From NCBI RefSeq assembly GCF_030518235.1, contig NZ_JAULSA010000005.1:301137-365136 (forward strand): a DNA stretch of 64,000 bases, read 5' to 3'. Position numbers and translations under genes: made by a program. This stretch comes from Saccharibacillus sp. CPCC 101409 (GTDB taxonomy: Bacteria; Bacillota; Bacilli; Paenibacillales; Paenibacillaceae). The notes under the pieces were generated by a model, which searched no databases, was not told where the DNA came from, and saw only the letters and a list, made by a program, of their open reading frames with translations. Each line of letters begins with the position of its first letter. Within the stretch, counting starts at the first letter, position 1. This document shows positions 44,304 through 53,198 of the stretch, piece by piece.

Positions 44304-44693
44304 ATGAGAATCCAATGGTCTTTGATCCTTATGCTGATCTTTGCGCTGATTACGGCGATCTTCGCGGTCATCAACGTGAATCCGGTCGAGGTGAATTTCC
44401 TGTTCGGCTACGCGAACGTGCCGCTGGTTCTGCTGATTCTCGGCAGCGCGCTGTTCGGCGGACTGATCGTGGGGCTGTTCGGCATTTACCGGCAGTTCCG
44501 GCTGCACCGCGAGATGAAGAAGCTGCGGCTGGAGAACGAACAGCTTCAGAAACAGGCGTCCGTTCCTGCTGCGGTCGTGCCGCCGGCTCCGTACGAACCG
44601 ACCGTATCGTCCGATCCGGCTCCGCTTGAGCCGATCTCCGGCGAACTCGGCGGCACGCCGGAATCGCGGGGCTTCCGCACGGACAAGTCGTAA
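44304..44693 (+). CDS. LapA-domain (DUF1049) membrane protein
   Basis: A 129-residue protein with two membrane helices (SLILMLIFALITAIFAVINVNP and NVPLVLLILGSALFGGLIVGLFG; each is split by small residues), the NVNPVEVNFLFG link typical of DUF1049, a short coiled coil (HREMKKLRLENEQLQKQ) and a disordered tail. The role in Gram-positives is unknown. The ATG at 44304 is family-like, though AAGGAAAGGGG lies a little far upstream; a TTG at 44292 is possible. Confidence 0.8.
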   Translation: MRIQWSLILMLIFALITAIFAVINVNPVEVNFLFGYANVPLVLLILGSALFGGLIVGLFGIYRQFRLHREMKKLRLENEQLQKQASVPAAVVPPAPYEPTVSSDPAPLEPISGELGGTPESRGFRTDKS

Positions 44694-44760
44694 AACGCCG
44701 ATTGGCCCGGATCGATTGCGGTGTCCGGCGTCGATTCGTACGATTCCACAGCATTCAAGC

Positions 44761-44802
44761 AGAAACCGCCGCCTTGCTTTGCGAGGAAGCGGTTTTCTTC
44801 TT
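44761..44802 (+). terminator. terminator after the LapA-like gene
   Basis: GAAACCGC and GCGGTTTTC arms then TTCTT. Confidence 0.7.
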
Positions 44803-44853
44803 GATTGCGATTTTCTTGATTTCAATTTTATTCGATTCTGGAGGAACTTTATT

Positions 44854-45894
44854 ATGACGGTACATATCGACGAGAATTACGTAATTACCCTGCTCAAAAA
44901 ACTGCTGGATACCCCGAGCCCGACCGGGTACACGCACCACATTATCGACCTGATCCGCGAAGAAGCGGAATCGCTCGGCTTCCCGGTGACGTTTAACGAA
45001 AAAGGCGGCGCGATTATCAGCGTCGAAGGCGAAAACGATTCCTATACGGTCGGCCTGAGCGGTCACGTGGACACGCTGGGCGCGATGGTCCGCTCGATCA
45101 CGCCGCACGGCACGCTCAAGCTCACTTCGCTCGGCGGATTCGCCATGTCCAGTATCGAGAACGAATACTGCATCGTCCACACCCGCGGCGGCAGGACCTA
45201 TACCGGTACCATCCTGACGCAGCATCCTTCGGTGCACGTCTACGCCGACGCGCGCGACTTCAAACGCTCGGAAGAACATATGGAAGTGCGGATCGACGAG
45301 CTGGTGTCTTCGCGCGAAGACGTGGAAGCACTCGGCATCCGCACCGGCGATTATATTTCGTTCGACGCCCGCGCCGTGGTAACGGAGAGCGGCTATATCA
45401 AGTCCCGCCATCTGGACGACAAAGCGAGCGTAGCCGCCCTGTTCGGCCTGCTGGAGTCGATCAAGCGCGAAGGCTGGAAACCCAAGCAGAACGTCAAGCT
45501 GCTGATCTCGAACTACGAAGAAGTCGGCCACGGCACGGCGTATATCCCGAATGATATCGCCGAGCTGATCGCCGTCGATATGGGCTGCATGGGCGACGAC
45601 CTGAGCTGCAAAGAAACAGACGTCTCGATCTGCGCCAAAGACTCTTCCGGTCCTTACGATTATCATATGACCGGCCGGCTGATCGAGCTGTGCGAAGCCG
45701 GGGGCATCGAGCACGCGGTGGATATTTATCCGTACTACGGCTCCGACGCTTCGGCCGCTCTGCGCGGAGGCAGCAATATCCGCGCGGCGCTGATCGGGCC
45801 GGGCGTGCACGCTTCGCATTCGATGGAGCGCACGCATACCCGCGCCGTGATCGGCACCGCGCAGCTGCTGTGCGCCTATGTCCAAGGAGAATAA
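44854..45894 (+). CDS. M42 family metallopeptidase
   Basis: A 346-residue di-metal aminopeptidase/cellulase-M type enzyme of the M42 family, normally a large cytoplasmic oligomer trimming peptides. Metal and catalytic residues are seen in LSGHVDTLG, HLDDKASV, SNYEEVGHG, VDMGCMG and the C-terminal HASHSMERTH. GGAGG precedes the ATG at 44854. Its last 17 bases overlap the next gene. Confidence 0.92.
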   Translation: MTVHIDENYVITLLKKLLDTPSPTGYTHHIIDLIREEAESLGFPVTFNEKGGAIISVEGENDSYTVGLSGHVDTLGAMVRSITPHGTLKLTSLGGFAMSSIENEYCIVHTRGGRTYTGTILTQHPSVHVYADARDFKRSEEHMEVRIDELVSSREDVEALGIRTGDYISFDARAVVTESGYIKSRHLDDKASVAALFGLLESIKREGWKPKQNVKLLISNYEEVGHGTAYIPNDIAELIAVDMGCMGDDLSCKETDVSICAKDSSGPYDYHMTGRLIELCEAGGIEHAVDIYPYYGSDASAALRGGSNIRAALIGPGVHASHSMERTHTRAVIGTAQLLCAYVQGE

Positions 45895-46813
45895 CGGAGA
45901 ATTCGACGCTCCCGCGAAGCGGAGCGGCACGGCCGAAGCGGCAAGCCGTCCGGCAGGTTCGCCCGCGGATATCGAAGCCGCGGAAGAAGCGGCCGCCCGG
46001 CAGGGCGAACGGGACTGGCTGCGCCGCAGACTGCGCCGGCGGATCGCGATTGGACTTGCCGCGCTGCTGGGGCTGTCCGGCGCGGCATTGGCCCTGCTGC
46101 TTGTGCTGAAGCCGGAGCCCCGAGAAGTATTCGACGGACTGCCCGGGCGCTACACGTATCTGGAAGCGGAGCAGCCGGGCCAGCCGCATCTGTATATGAT
46201 GGCGGCAGCTCCGGACGACATCGTACTCCGGGCCGACGATCTGCCGCTGCGGCAGATTCCGGCTTACGGCATCAACGGCGGCTTTTTCTACGAAAAAGAT
46301 CTGCTATCGATCGCCGTGATGAACGATGAGCCGGTGAACGGCAAGCCCGGCGGCTACGGATCGGGCTGGTTCAATGAAAAGTACGCCCGCGGCACGCTGG
46401 TCTGGGACGGCGCGAAGCGCGTCTTTTCGGTACAGGTCGTATCGTCCGCGGACGAGTTGGACGTGCCGGACCGGAATCGTTATTTCGCCCAGGGCGGTGT
46501 CAGCCTGAACCTGAACGACGAGCGAAACTGGTTGAGGGAATCGCGCAAGGAAAAGCTGCCGTTTGCCGACGAAGCGCGCATGCGCTCGGCGCTTGTGTAT
46601 AACGATGAAGGCAAGCTCTGGCTGATCGTAACGCCGACGGCCTGCACGGCTTCGAATTTCCGCGCCGCGCTGCTCGGCGCCGTGCCCGGAACCGGACGCG
46701 AAGGCATCTTCCTCGACGGAGACGGTTCTTCGCAGATGAACGCGGCGGAAGCCGTATTGACCGGAGACAGCCGGAAGGTCGTGCAGATGATCTCCATATC
46801 GGCGGAGCGATAA
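45878..46813 (+). CDS. phosphodiester glycosidase (NAGPA) family protein
   Basis: A 311-residue membrane-anchored protein. An acidic, Ala-rich cytoplasmic N-terminus (1-50) precedes one membrane helix (about 56-78) and an extracellular NAGPA/DUF2233 domain (GINGGFFYEKD, FAQGGVSLNL, LWLIVTPTACTASNF, IFLDGDGSSQMN). The family removes or processes phosphodiester-linked sugars; the substrate here is unknown. The ATG at 45878 overlaps the M42 gene by 17 bases without its own ribosome site, so coupled translation is likely. Confidence 0.82.
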   Translation: MSKENNGEFDAPAKRSGTAEAASRPAGSPADIEAAEEAAARQGERDWLRRRLRRRIAIGLAALLGLSGAALALLLVLKPEPREVFDGLPGRYTYLEAEQPGQPHLYMMAAAPDDIVLRADDLPLRQIPAYGINGGFFYEKDLLSIAVMNDEPVNGKPGGYGSGWFNEKYARGTLVWDGAKRVFSVQVVSSADELDVPDRNRYFAQGGVSLNLNDERNWLRESRKEKLPFADEARMRSALVYNDEGKLWLIVTPTACTASNFRAALLGAVPGTGREGIFLDGDGSSQMNAAEAVLTGDSRKVVQMISISAER

Positions 46814-46868
46814 GACCGGAACAACCCGGTCCTTTCGGCTCCCCTGCACGATCGATAAACAAACGAAA

Positions 46869-46933
46869 GAACCCTTCCTCCATCCGGATAAAGCGCAAAC
46901 ATGCGCTCCGGCGGGAGAAGGGTTCCTTTTTTT
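46869..46933 (+). terminator. terminator after the NAGPA gene
   Basis: GGAACCCTTC-type arms enclose CCGG and AGCGC/GCGCT stems; a T7 run follows. Confidence 0.85.
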
Positions 46934-46986
46934 ATAAACGGCTTATGTGAATATTGAAGTCAAACATTATGGATGAGATAACCGGT

Positions 46987-47334
46987 TTAAAAAATCTGGC
47001 GCAGCTCGATCCGGCCTTCGCCGCCGCCCTGCGGGTCCGGCATACGTTTGGCCCATTTGACGGCGTCTTCCCAGGATTCCACGTCGATCACGATAAATCC
47101 CGCGACCAGGTCTTCCGACTGTGTAAACGGACCCTCGGTTACGACCGGCTCGCCCGATTCCGGATACGAAATCCGAATCGCTTTGGTGGTCGGATGAAGC
47201 CCTTTCGACATGATGCGTACTCCCGCTTCCTCCAGATCCTCGTTGTACTTGTCCATCGCTTGCATGAGTTCCTCGCTCGGGAGCTTGCCTTCTTCGGAAT
47301 TCTTCGCGGCTTTGACAATAATCATAAACAACAT
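46987..47334 (-). CDS. YciI family protein
   Basis: A 115-residue YCII/DGPF-type ferredoxin-like protein (MIIVKAAKNSEEGKLPS, EGPFTQSEDLVAGFIVIDV, EDAVKWAKRMP). Such proteins are often linked to ECF sigma factors, but none is nearby. Function unknown. GGAGGAACCCAC precedes the ATG. A promoter at 47538 would give a leader of about 200 bases with no recognised element. Confidence 0.88.
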   Translation of the reverse strand: MLFMIIVKAAKNSEEGKLPSEELMQAMDKYNEDLEEAGVRIMSKGLHPTTKAIRISYPESGEPVVTEGPFTQSEDLVAGFIVIDVESWEDAVKWAKRMPDPQGGGEGRIELRQIF

Positions 47335-47537
47335 GTGGGTTCCTCCTTATTTTTGAGCCAGGCTCTTGATTGGAAAGCGATCCATACCCGGACTCGCGGT
47401 GATGGGTATCGACAGGCGACTTAGAGCGATTGCGAACCGATTCCTTGCCACTTGCGCTTAACGCGATAACTCAGGCCGGGATTGTTTCACCTCAATTCCC
47501 TGGATCCCAAAAACAAGAATGTATGTTCCCTTTTTCT

Positions 47538-47566
47538 ATCTTAGCCGATCTTTCCCGAACAATCAA
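47538..47566 (-). promoter_or_regulatory. sigma-A promoter of the YciI gene
   Basis: On the minus strand TTGATT and TAAGAT are 17 bases apart, directly after the stop of the HEAT gene. Confidence 0.55.
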
Positions 47567-47568
47567 GT

Positions 47569-48234
47569 TTAAAAATGATGAATTATTCCTTTTATGCGCT
47601 CCGCGTTCTCCCGCACATATTTGAACTTATCGTTTAGACCGAATTCAAGATAGGCATCCAACTGCGGCGACCGCACCTGATACAACGTTTCCAGCGCCGC
47701 CATCTTTTGATATTCCAGGTTGGAATGCCAGGCTTCGATCGCTTTGGCTTCCGCATGAACGGACTTGACATACCCCAGCGCCAGCAAAGCTCTGCGTTTC
47801 ACATATTCGGAAGTGTCTGTGCAGTAGTCCAACATGATCGGCTCCGCTTCGGGATATTCGCCGGCTATATCCGACAGATGATGCGCAAACTGCCATCTGG
47901 CGTCGTCATCCGGGTATCTCAATCCTTCCCGGGCGAGACAGATAAAAGCTTCCGGATTCCCGGTCAGCGTATCGATCAGCCGCTCGCATTCGTTGTCGCG
48001 GGCGACCAGATACAGGATGTTGTTCACCGTTCTCCAACTCCACCTTGTAAAGTCCGTCGACCGAACCAATTGTTCCAGCAGGGCATCGATCGAATCCCAT
48101 TCCGGGTAATCCGTTTCCCACTCCCCTATCCGCTTCTGCCCGCCCGCCCATTGTAAAAAGTCCCCGGTATACTCGGAGAGCCTCGTCTCCAGACTTTGCA
48201 AAAAGTCGTTCCTGTTCTCCAAATCGCCTTGCAC
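47569..48234 (-). CDS. HEAT-repeat-like protein
   Basis: A 221-residue all-helical protein. Repeated helix pairs such as DARWQFAHHLSDIAGEYP, EYVKRRALLALGYVKS and YQKMAALETLYQV suggest HEAT repeats, a protein-binding scaffold. No catalytic motif is seen. The start is GTG at 48234, seven bases after AAGGAGG. A second HEAT-like gene lies 1.4 kb upstream on the same strand. A role as an immunity-like binding protein is possible but not shown. Confidence 0.75.
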   Translation of the reverse strand: MQGDLENRNDFLQSLETRLSEYTGDFLQWAGGQKRIGEWETDYPEWDSIDALLEQLVRSTDFTRWSWRTVNNILYLVARDNECERLIDTLTGNPEAFICLAREGLRYPDDDARWQFAHHLSDIAGEYPEAEPIMLDYCTDTSEYVKRRALLALGYVKSVHAEAKAIEAWHSNLEYQKMAALETLYQVRSPQLDAYLEFGLNDKFKYVRENAERIKGIIHHF

Positions 48235-48284
48235 CGTTGTACCTCCTTGCGATTACGTATCGGCTTCGATCAGCCGCTTGTATG

Positions 48285-49262
48285 TTAGTCCACTTTCAAC
48301 ACAATCTTCCCTATATTCCGGTTGTCTTCCATATGCCGCTGCGCTTCCATCGCTTCGGCCAGCGGGAAGACCGTGTCGATAATCGGTTTGATCTCGCCTG
48401 TTTCCATATAAGGCATAACGTCCCGGACAAAGTCCGAGGTCAGGCGCGCTTTGTACTCGTCGCTTCTCGGCGTGAGCAGGGTAGCGGTGAGCTGCACGCA
48501 CTTGGACATCAAGGCAAACAGATTCACCCGTTCCACCTGCGCGCCGCCGAGGATGCCGATCAGCACCCAGCGTCCTTCTTTGGCAACGCTCGCCAGGTTC
48601 TTGTCCCAGTAATCCGCGCCGACGAAATCCAGGATCAGATCGACGCCCCGGCCGTTGGTGGCTGCAAGCACTTCTTCGTCAAAAGACTGCTTCTTGTAAT
48701 CGATTCCCACATCGGCGCCGAGCTCGCGGCAGAAATCCAGCTTATCCTGCGAACCGGCCGTTACGATCACCTGCGCTCCGCTCAGCTTCTTGGCAAGCTG
48801 GATCGCCGCCGTCCCGACGCCGCTCGCGCCCGCGTGAATCAGCACCGATTCATTCGGCTGAAGACGTCCAAGCCAGTACAGCGTCTGATAAGCCGTCAAG
48901 AATACCTCGGGCACCGCAGCCGCTTGTTCAAACGAATACGCCGCCGGAATCTTCATCGCGCGATCCGCCGGCATCACCGCGTATTCCGCGTACCCGCCGC
49001 CGTTTACCAGCCCCATAACCCGGTCGCCCGGCGCAAAGTCCGACTCTCCGTCCGCCTGTTCCACCACGCCCGCAATTTCCACGCCCAGGATCGGGTTCAC
49101 CGCATAGCCGGACCGGCCTTCGCGGGTCACGATATCGGTACGATTCACTGCCGCGGCGTGAACTTTGATCAGCAGCTCGCCCGCAGCGGGTTCGGGAGCC
49201 GGGTGGTTCTGCAATTGGAGCCGATTTCCGTTTTCTTGTTGTTCGATCATGATGGCTTTCAT
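48285..49262 (-). CDS. NAD(P)H-quinone oxidoreductase, PIG3/zinc-free MDR family
   Basis: A 325-residue medium-chain reductase without zinc ligands. The N-terminal domain has HAAAVNRTDIVTREG and the nucleotide site is HAGASGVGTAAIQLAK. The length and VNRTDI motif match PIG3-type quinone oxidoreductases. The ATG at 49262 with AAAGGAG nine bases before is preferred over the frame start at 49337. It follows the gene at 49277 with a 14-base gap. Confidence 0.88.
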   Translation of the reverse strand: MKAIMIEQQENGNRLQLQNHPAPEPAAGELLIKVHAAAVNRTDIVTREGRSGYAVNPILGVEIAGVVEQADGESDFAPGDRVMGLVNGGGYAEYAVMPADRAMKIPAAYSFEQAAAVPEVFLTAYQTLYWLGRLQPNESVLIHAGASGVGTAAIQLAKKLSGAQVIVTAGSQDKLDFCRELGADVGIDYKKQSFDEEVLAATNGRGVDLILDFVGADYWDKNLASVAKEGRWVLIGILGGAQVERVNLFALMSKCVQLTATLLTPRSDEYKARLTSDFVRDVMPYMETGEIKPIIDTVFPLAEAMEAQRHMEDNRNIGKIVLKVD

Positions 49263-49276
49263 TTCGGTACACTCCT

Positions 49277-49702
49277 TTAAATTTTGTATGGGCGCTGTTC
49301 CCGCAGATCGATTAACGCAATCAGTTTCCGCCTCCACTCGTTAATCCGTGTCAATTCTTTATTCAACGTTTCGTATCCGCTCAAATCGTACCTTTCCAAA
49401 AACCTGTATTTCGGGAACCATTCGAAAAAAGACTTGTTCAGCCACTTGCGCATTTTATAACGTTCCAGAGGATCTTCGAGTCTACTCGCTATTCCGCCGG
49501 AAGCGAGGCCTTCGGTAAACGACATATAGGTGATGATATCCGCTTTAATGATTTCCTGTGGAGCTTTTATGCTGAATTCGTCGGCGAAATCGTCCTCCAG
49601 CTGCCGAATCTCGTCGTGGGGAAACGAACGGTTTTCCGCTTGCTGTCGGTACAGCTGCCGGAGTTCTTCGATTTGTTCATTCAATAGATCGATTCTTGTC
49701 AT
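49277..49702 (-). CDS. hypothetical protein
   Basis: A 141-residue soluble, charged, helical protein (LNEQIEELRQLYRQQAEN, RYKMRKWLNKSFFEWFPKYRFLERYD). Not recognised. Its ATG lies 26 bases inside the end of the HEAT-like gene at 49677, so expression is probably coupled. Size and setting resemble toxin-immunity proteins, which is only a guess. Confidence 0.65.
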   Translation of the reverse strand: MTRIDLLNEQIEELRQLYRQQAENRSFPHDEIRQLEDDFADEFSIKAPQEIIKADIITYMSFTEGLASGGIASRLEDPLERYKMRKWLNKSFFEWFPKYRFLERYDLSGYETLNKELTRINEWRRKLIALIDLREQRPYKI

Positions 49703-50759
49703 CGCGTGCTCCTTTCTTCGCTCTAAAATGCTCCATCTCCGCCTCGTAGCGCATCGCCAGCTCCATCTTGTCCCGCAGATGATAATATTTCTCCAACAGA
49801 TCCTCTTCTTCCGGAAGCTGCTGCGAGATCAGCCCGATTAACGAATCGTCCGTATCGGCCCCGGTCCATTCAAAAAGATCGCTGTAGATCGCCGCGATAC
49901 TCTCGGGGTTTATTGTCATGAATCGAATCGGTTTCTCGTACCCGTTCAATTTGCACTCCAACATCGCATGCAGCACATCCAAGCGGTGTTCCAGCTCTCT
50001 TTTCGAAATCGGCTGCTCGCTCAGCGTTTTCACATCTTCGATCAATTCCGCAAACAGAATCCCGACGTGCTGCATCGCGGCGTAAGCCCAGTAACGGGTT
50101 CCCGTTCCTCCGTCGTGAGCGTCCCAATCGGGATTCCGCAGAATCTGCCGGATCGTTTCGCGTTCCTCCGAACCGAATAAAGCCATTCCGAGAATAAGCC
50201 CCGCGTTGCAATCGGTCGAAGCCGATGTATTTCCCCATTCCGCCAACCGGGGTACGATACTTCGATCCGCAACTTGACTTGCCAGAGCGGGCAGAAATTC
50301 AATAAACAATCCTTTGCCAAACGATTCGTTCAGCAGAGCTTCGATCTCGTCCCGGTAAGCGCTGCAGTTCAGATGCAGAAGTCCCAGGCAAGCATTCTTG
50401 GTAATATGCCAGTGGTCTGCACGAAGCAGCTTGACCAGATCCGCCGAGCACTCTTCGAGCCCCATATAACCCAGTGCATGCAGCGCCTCGTAAGGCGCTT
50501 TTTCCCGCAAGCCGTTCTCGTCCACGCTCCAGCGGTACAGCTCGCGCGCCATCTCCAAATCGCCATGTTCCCTAATAGGCCGCAGCAGCATTTGGTCGAT
50601 ATTGGTTCCCGGCAGAGACATAAGCAGATCGAGCAGCGCCCGTGCTTCTTCATGCCCGCCGTATTTGGTTATTAGCGTTGTGTAAGCGTCTATAATCGTC
50701 CAGTTCATTTTGCGTGCCGTGGTCATGTGTTCAATCAACCTCTGCGCTGCGGGAATCAC
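49677..50759 (-). CDS. large HEAT-like helical protein
   Basis: A 360-residue protein made of paired helices (LREKAPYEALHALGYMGLEE, ITKNACLGLLHLNC, SASTDCNAGLILGMALFG) like HEAT or armadillo repeats in the first two thirds. It has no catalytic motif. The start is a GTG at 50759 eleven bases from AAAGGAG; an ATG at about 50726 (in MTTARKMNW) is an alternative. It overlaps the next gene by 26 bases and lies divergent from the lipoprotein gene. Confidence 0.65.
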   Translation of the reverse strand: MIPAAQRLIEHMTTARKMNWTIIDAYTTLITKYGGHEEARALLDLLMSLPGTNIDQMLLRPIREHGDLEMARELYRWSVDENGLREKAPYEALHALGYMGLEECSADLVKLLRADHWHITKNACLGLLHLNCSAYRDEIEALLNESFGKGLFIEFLPALASQVADRSIVPRLAEWGNTSASTDCNAGLILGMALFGSEERETIRQILRNPDWDAHDGGTGTRYWAYAAMQHVGILFAELIEDVKTLSEQPISKRELEHRLDVLHAMLECKLNGYEKPIRFMTINPESIAAIYSDLFEWTGADTDDSLIGLISQQLPEEEDLLEKYYHLRDKMELAMRYEAEMEHFRAKKGARDDKNRSIE

Positions 50760-50880
50760 CAGGGCATGCTCTCCTTTTTAAGCCGATTGATAAACTGTTC
50801 CAAATGCGTCTTGTCAATCCCGCGCACAGCAACCTCCGGGCCTTTTATCGCGTTTATTCTTATACATAAGATGATAAGGG

Positions 50881-51483
50881 GTGAGCGTTATCAAGATCAA
50901 GTTTATGCCTTTTCTGTTTATTATCGCATTGTTCGTCATAACCGCTTGCGCGCGTGAAGCAGTCGAATCATATCCAGCGAACGAGCCCGGCGCACCCAAC
51001 CCGTCTCGCAGCGGTAAAACGGTCGTCCACGCAGAGAATCTAATGCAGCATTTCGAAAAAAATCGGCTGGTTCGAGATTCCGACGTTATTGTGTATGGAA
51101 CGGTTCTTTCGCAGGACGTACAAAAAGACTTCAACGGATTTCCGGTTACGGATACGCTGATCGAGGTGCAGAAGACTTATAAAGGAATTCCGGCTGAAAC
51201 CGTGAAAGTACGGGCGGCCGGCGGCGAGACGGACGATATGATCTATATCGTGGACGAACCGGCCGCTCTTACGTTTGCGATCGGGGAAAAAGTGGTGCTG
51301 TTCCTGGGTTCCGATCAAGGGGCGATGCCGGAAACGGAAGATCTGCTTTATTACGCGGTCGGGCAAAATCAGGGCAAGTTCAAAGTCGGCGTCCGTTCGG
51401 ACGGAATGATCGAAAACGGCCCGGGTACGCACAGCTTCGACTTCAACCATTTTCAAAATGAAATCGACGAGCTTGAGAATTAA
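50881..51483 (+). CDS. putative lipoprotein
   Basis: A 200-residue secreted lipoprotein. The signal peptide MSVIKIKFMPFLFIIALF ends in the lipobox ITAC, with Cys 23 as the lipid site. The mature domain is beta-rich (DVIVYGTVLSQ, TDTLIEVQKTYKG, EKVVLFLG) and unassigned. The GTG at 50881 directly follows AAGGG, so spacing is odd. An ATG at 50905 would cut the signal peptide short. Confidence 0.72.
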   Translation: MSVIKIKFMPFLFIIALFVITACAREAVESYPANEPGAPNPSRSGKTVVHAENLMQHFEKNRLVRDSDVIVYGTVLSQDVQKDFNGFPVTDTLIEVQKTYKGIPAETVKVRAAGGETDDMIYIVDEPAALTFAIGEKVVLFLGSDQGAMPETEDLLYYAVGQNQGKFKVGVRSDGMIENGPGTHSFDFNHFQNEIDELEN

Positions 51484-51524
51484 AACGAAATCGATCATGT
51501 TCTAAGATCGATGTCGCCGAAAAA

Positions 51525-51553
51525 TTGACAGCATGCTGTCGAATTGATACACT
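51525..51553 (+). promoter_or_regulatory. marR promoter with palindromic operator
   Basis: TTGACA (51525-51530), a 17-base spacer and TACACT (51548-51553). The perfect 14-base palindrome GACAGCATGCTGTC (51527-51540) overlaps the -35 and spacer and is the likely MarR operator. The predicted start of transcription coincides with the ATG at 51560. Confidence 0.75.
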
Positions 51554-51559
51554 GCTCTT

Positions 51560-52063
51560 ATGAAACCTATCCAAAAACCGCAAGATCCGTTGAGCCGCTT
51601 CTCGCTGGCCGTATTCAATATGAACGGGCTTCTGCTGCGCTCGGGAGACCGGGTGACGCGTTCCATCGACCAGAGCAGCGCAAGATGGCAGGTGCTGGGA
51701 CGAATCGGGCACGGAACGCCGACAGTGGCCCATATCGCCCGCGATATGGGACTGGCGCGTCAAAGCGTGCAGCGTATCGCGGATGTGCTGGCCGATGAAG
51801 GACTCGCCGTTTATCGGGAACATCCGACCGATCGACGCACCAAGCTGATCGAAATCACGCCGAAAGGAACGGAAGTGCTAAACGCCATTTATGAACGGTA
51901 TGCGAAATGGAACCGGCATGTGATGAGCAGGCTCGATCCGCAGCAGTTGAAGAACATCGCCGACGCTCTCGAAGAAGTGGAACGCATCATCGAGAAGGAA
52001 CTGAACGATTTCGGCAGCGGGAAGCCGGGGAGCGATCATACGGAGGAGGGAGATTTTTTATGA
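51560..52063 (+). CDS. MarR family transcriptional regulator
   Basis: A 167-residue MarR repressor. The winged helix is PTVAHIARDMGLARQSVQRIADVLADEGL then the wing EHPTDRRTKLIEITPKG. Dimerisation helices flank it. No ribosome site precedes the ATG and the promoter -10 is only six bases away, so the message may be leaderless. A palindrome in the promoter suggests autorepression. It overlaps the DUF1569 gene as ATGA, so the partner is likely under the same control. Confidence 0.88.
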   Translation: MKPIQKPQDPLSRFSLAVFNMNGLLLRSGDRVTRSIDQSSARWQVLGRIGHGTPTVAHIARDMGLARQSVQRIADVLADEGLAVYREHPTDRRTKLIEITPKGTEVLNAIYERYAKWNRHVMSRLDPQQLKNIADALEEVERIIEKELNDFGSGKPGSDHTEEGDFL

Positions 52064-52509
52064 AAAATCTGTACGATCCAATCCCTGCCGAGGAAATCGC
52101 GCAGCGTATCGATCGGTTAAGTCCGGAGTCGGCGCCCGGATGGGGCACAATGCAGGCCGCCCAGATGCTGGCCCACTGCTCGGCGTTTCAAGATATCCCG
52201 ATGGGCCGGTCTTTTCCTCCTCGCGGACTGCTGGGACGCTTCGTGGGGAAGTTCGCCAGCCCGCTTTTTTACAATGACAAACCGCTGCCGCTCAATATGT
52301 CCACGATCCCGACGATTGTTATTGCGGACGAACGCGACTTTACGGCGGAGAAGCGGGGACTGCTGCAAAAAATCGCGGTGCTTCAAAGCGACGGTCCGGA
52401 AAAATGCTCGGTTCACCCGCATCCTTTCTTCGGCAGATTGACTCCCGAGCAGTGGGGCAAAGGGCTTTACAAGCATTTGGACCATCATTTGAAGCAGTTC
52501 GGGGTTTAG
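52060..52509 (+). CDS. DUF1569 family protein
   Basis: A 149-residue DinB-like helical protein of DUF1569 (WGTMQAAQMLAHCSAFQ, HPFFGRLTPEQWGKGLYKHLDHHLKQFG). Conserved His residues hint at metal binding. Function unknown. The ATG at 52060 has GGAGGAGGGAG upstream and overlaps the marR stop, so the pair is an operon and the protein may answer the signal sensed by MarR. Confidence 0.82.
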   Translation: MKNLYDPIPAEEIAQRIDRLSPESAPGWGTMQAAQMLAHCSAFQDIPMGRSFPPRGLLGRFVGKFASPLFYNDKPLPLNMSTIPTIVIADERDFTAEKRGLLQKIAVLQSDGPEKCSVHPHPFFGRLTPEQWGKGLYKHLDHHLKQFGV

Positions 52510-52514
52510 GATCG

Positions 52515-52982
52515 TTATATTTTCCGAATCTCTTCAAGCTCTTTTGATACTATACTCCATCCGTCGGAAAGATACCGAATCAAATTATCCAAAATATTTC
52601 GATCTTCCGAATACAAGTACAGTCCCTGAGCCAGCTTTTCGATAGTCTCAAAATGCTGTCCATCCATCCGCTTTCTTATTTCCTCCATGATCCTTAAATC
52701 TTCCGAAGCTTTGATCAATTTCAAGGCTGCTATCGTTTCATTCAAGTATCTGCCGGAGGAATTTCCGATAAAGCCCACAATGCCGCTCATTGTTAACTCT
52801 ATGTCGAAGTCAATGATCAAAATAATAGTCCTTAAAGATTCCGGCAGCTCACGGACACTATCTCTTATTGAGCGGGCTTCTTCTGTATAGATTACGCTCA
52901 GGATGTGCTCTGCAAGCTCGACGGGCGAAAAGTCCTTATGCGTCGGAATCAACAGCTTGATCTTAGGGTTGGGTATGCTCAC
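52515..52982 (-). CDS. DUF4375 (DMP19-like) protein
   Basis: A 155-residue helical protein. GIVGFIGNSSGRYLNETIAALKLI resembles the DUF4375/DMP19 signature (family members often occur as immunity or DNA-mimic-like proteins); the similarity is only over that part. The start is GTG at 52982 with GAGGTGAG upstream. It converges with the DUF1569 gene. Confidence 0.6.
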   Translation of the reverse strand: MSIPNPKIKLLIPTHKDFSPVELAEHILSVIYTEEARSIRDSVRELPESLRTIILIIDFDIELTMSGIVGFIGNSSGRYLNETIAALKLIKASEDLRIMEEIRKRMDGQHFETIEKLAQGLYLYSEDRNILDNLIRYLSDGWSIVSKELEEIRKI

Positions 52983-52986
52983 GGGC

Positions 52987-53085
52987 TCACCTCGCTTTGC
53001 TGATTGCGATCTGCTTCATCTTTTCGATTTGAAAATCGTCCACGTATCTGGCTGATATTTCACCTTCCCCAAATGTAAATGTCAT
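52987..53085 (-). CDS. very small open reading frame, possible gene remnant
   Basis: Thirty-two codons (start MTFTFGEGEISARYVDD) that end seven bases before the DUF4375-like gene. Its ATG overlaps the stop of the upstream fragment as ATGA. It could be a real short peptide, or the truncated start of a larger lost gene. No family recognised. Confidence 0.3.
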   Translation of the reverse strand: MTFTFGEGEISARYVDDFQIEKMKQIAISKAR

Positions 53086-53198
53086 TTCAAATACTTCTTC
53101 TTCGACCTCTGTCTTTCATAACGCAGATCGATCAAGCTCAAGCCGCTGCCGGCCAACTGCTCGCTCCAAACCCGATTAATGATGTGCTGCGAAGCATT
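53082..53198 (-). pseudogene. C-terminal gene fragment without start
   Basis: An open frame of 38 codons bounded by a stop upstream and ending in a natural-looking basic tail (SLIDLRYERQRSKKKYLK). It has no start codon or ribosome site. It reads like the end of a lost gene whose stop was coupled (ATGA) to the small frame downstream. Confidence 0.35.
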
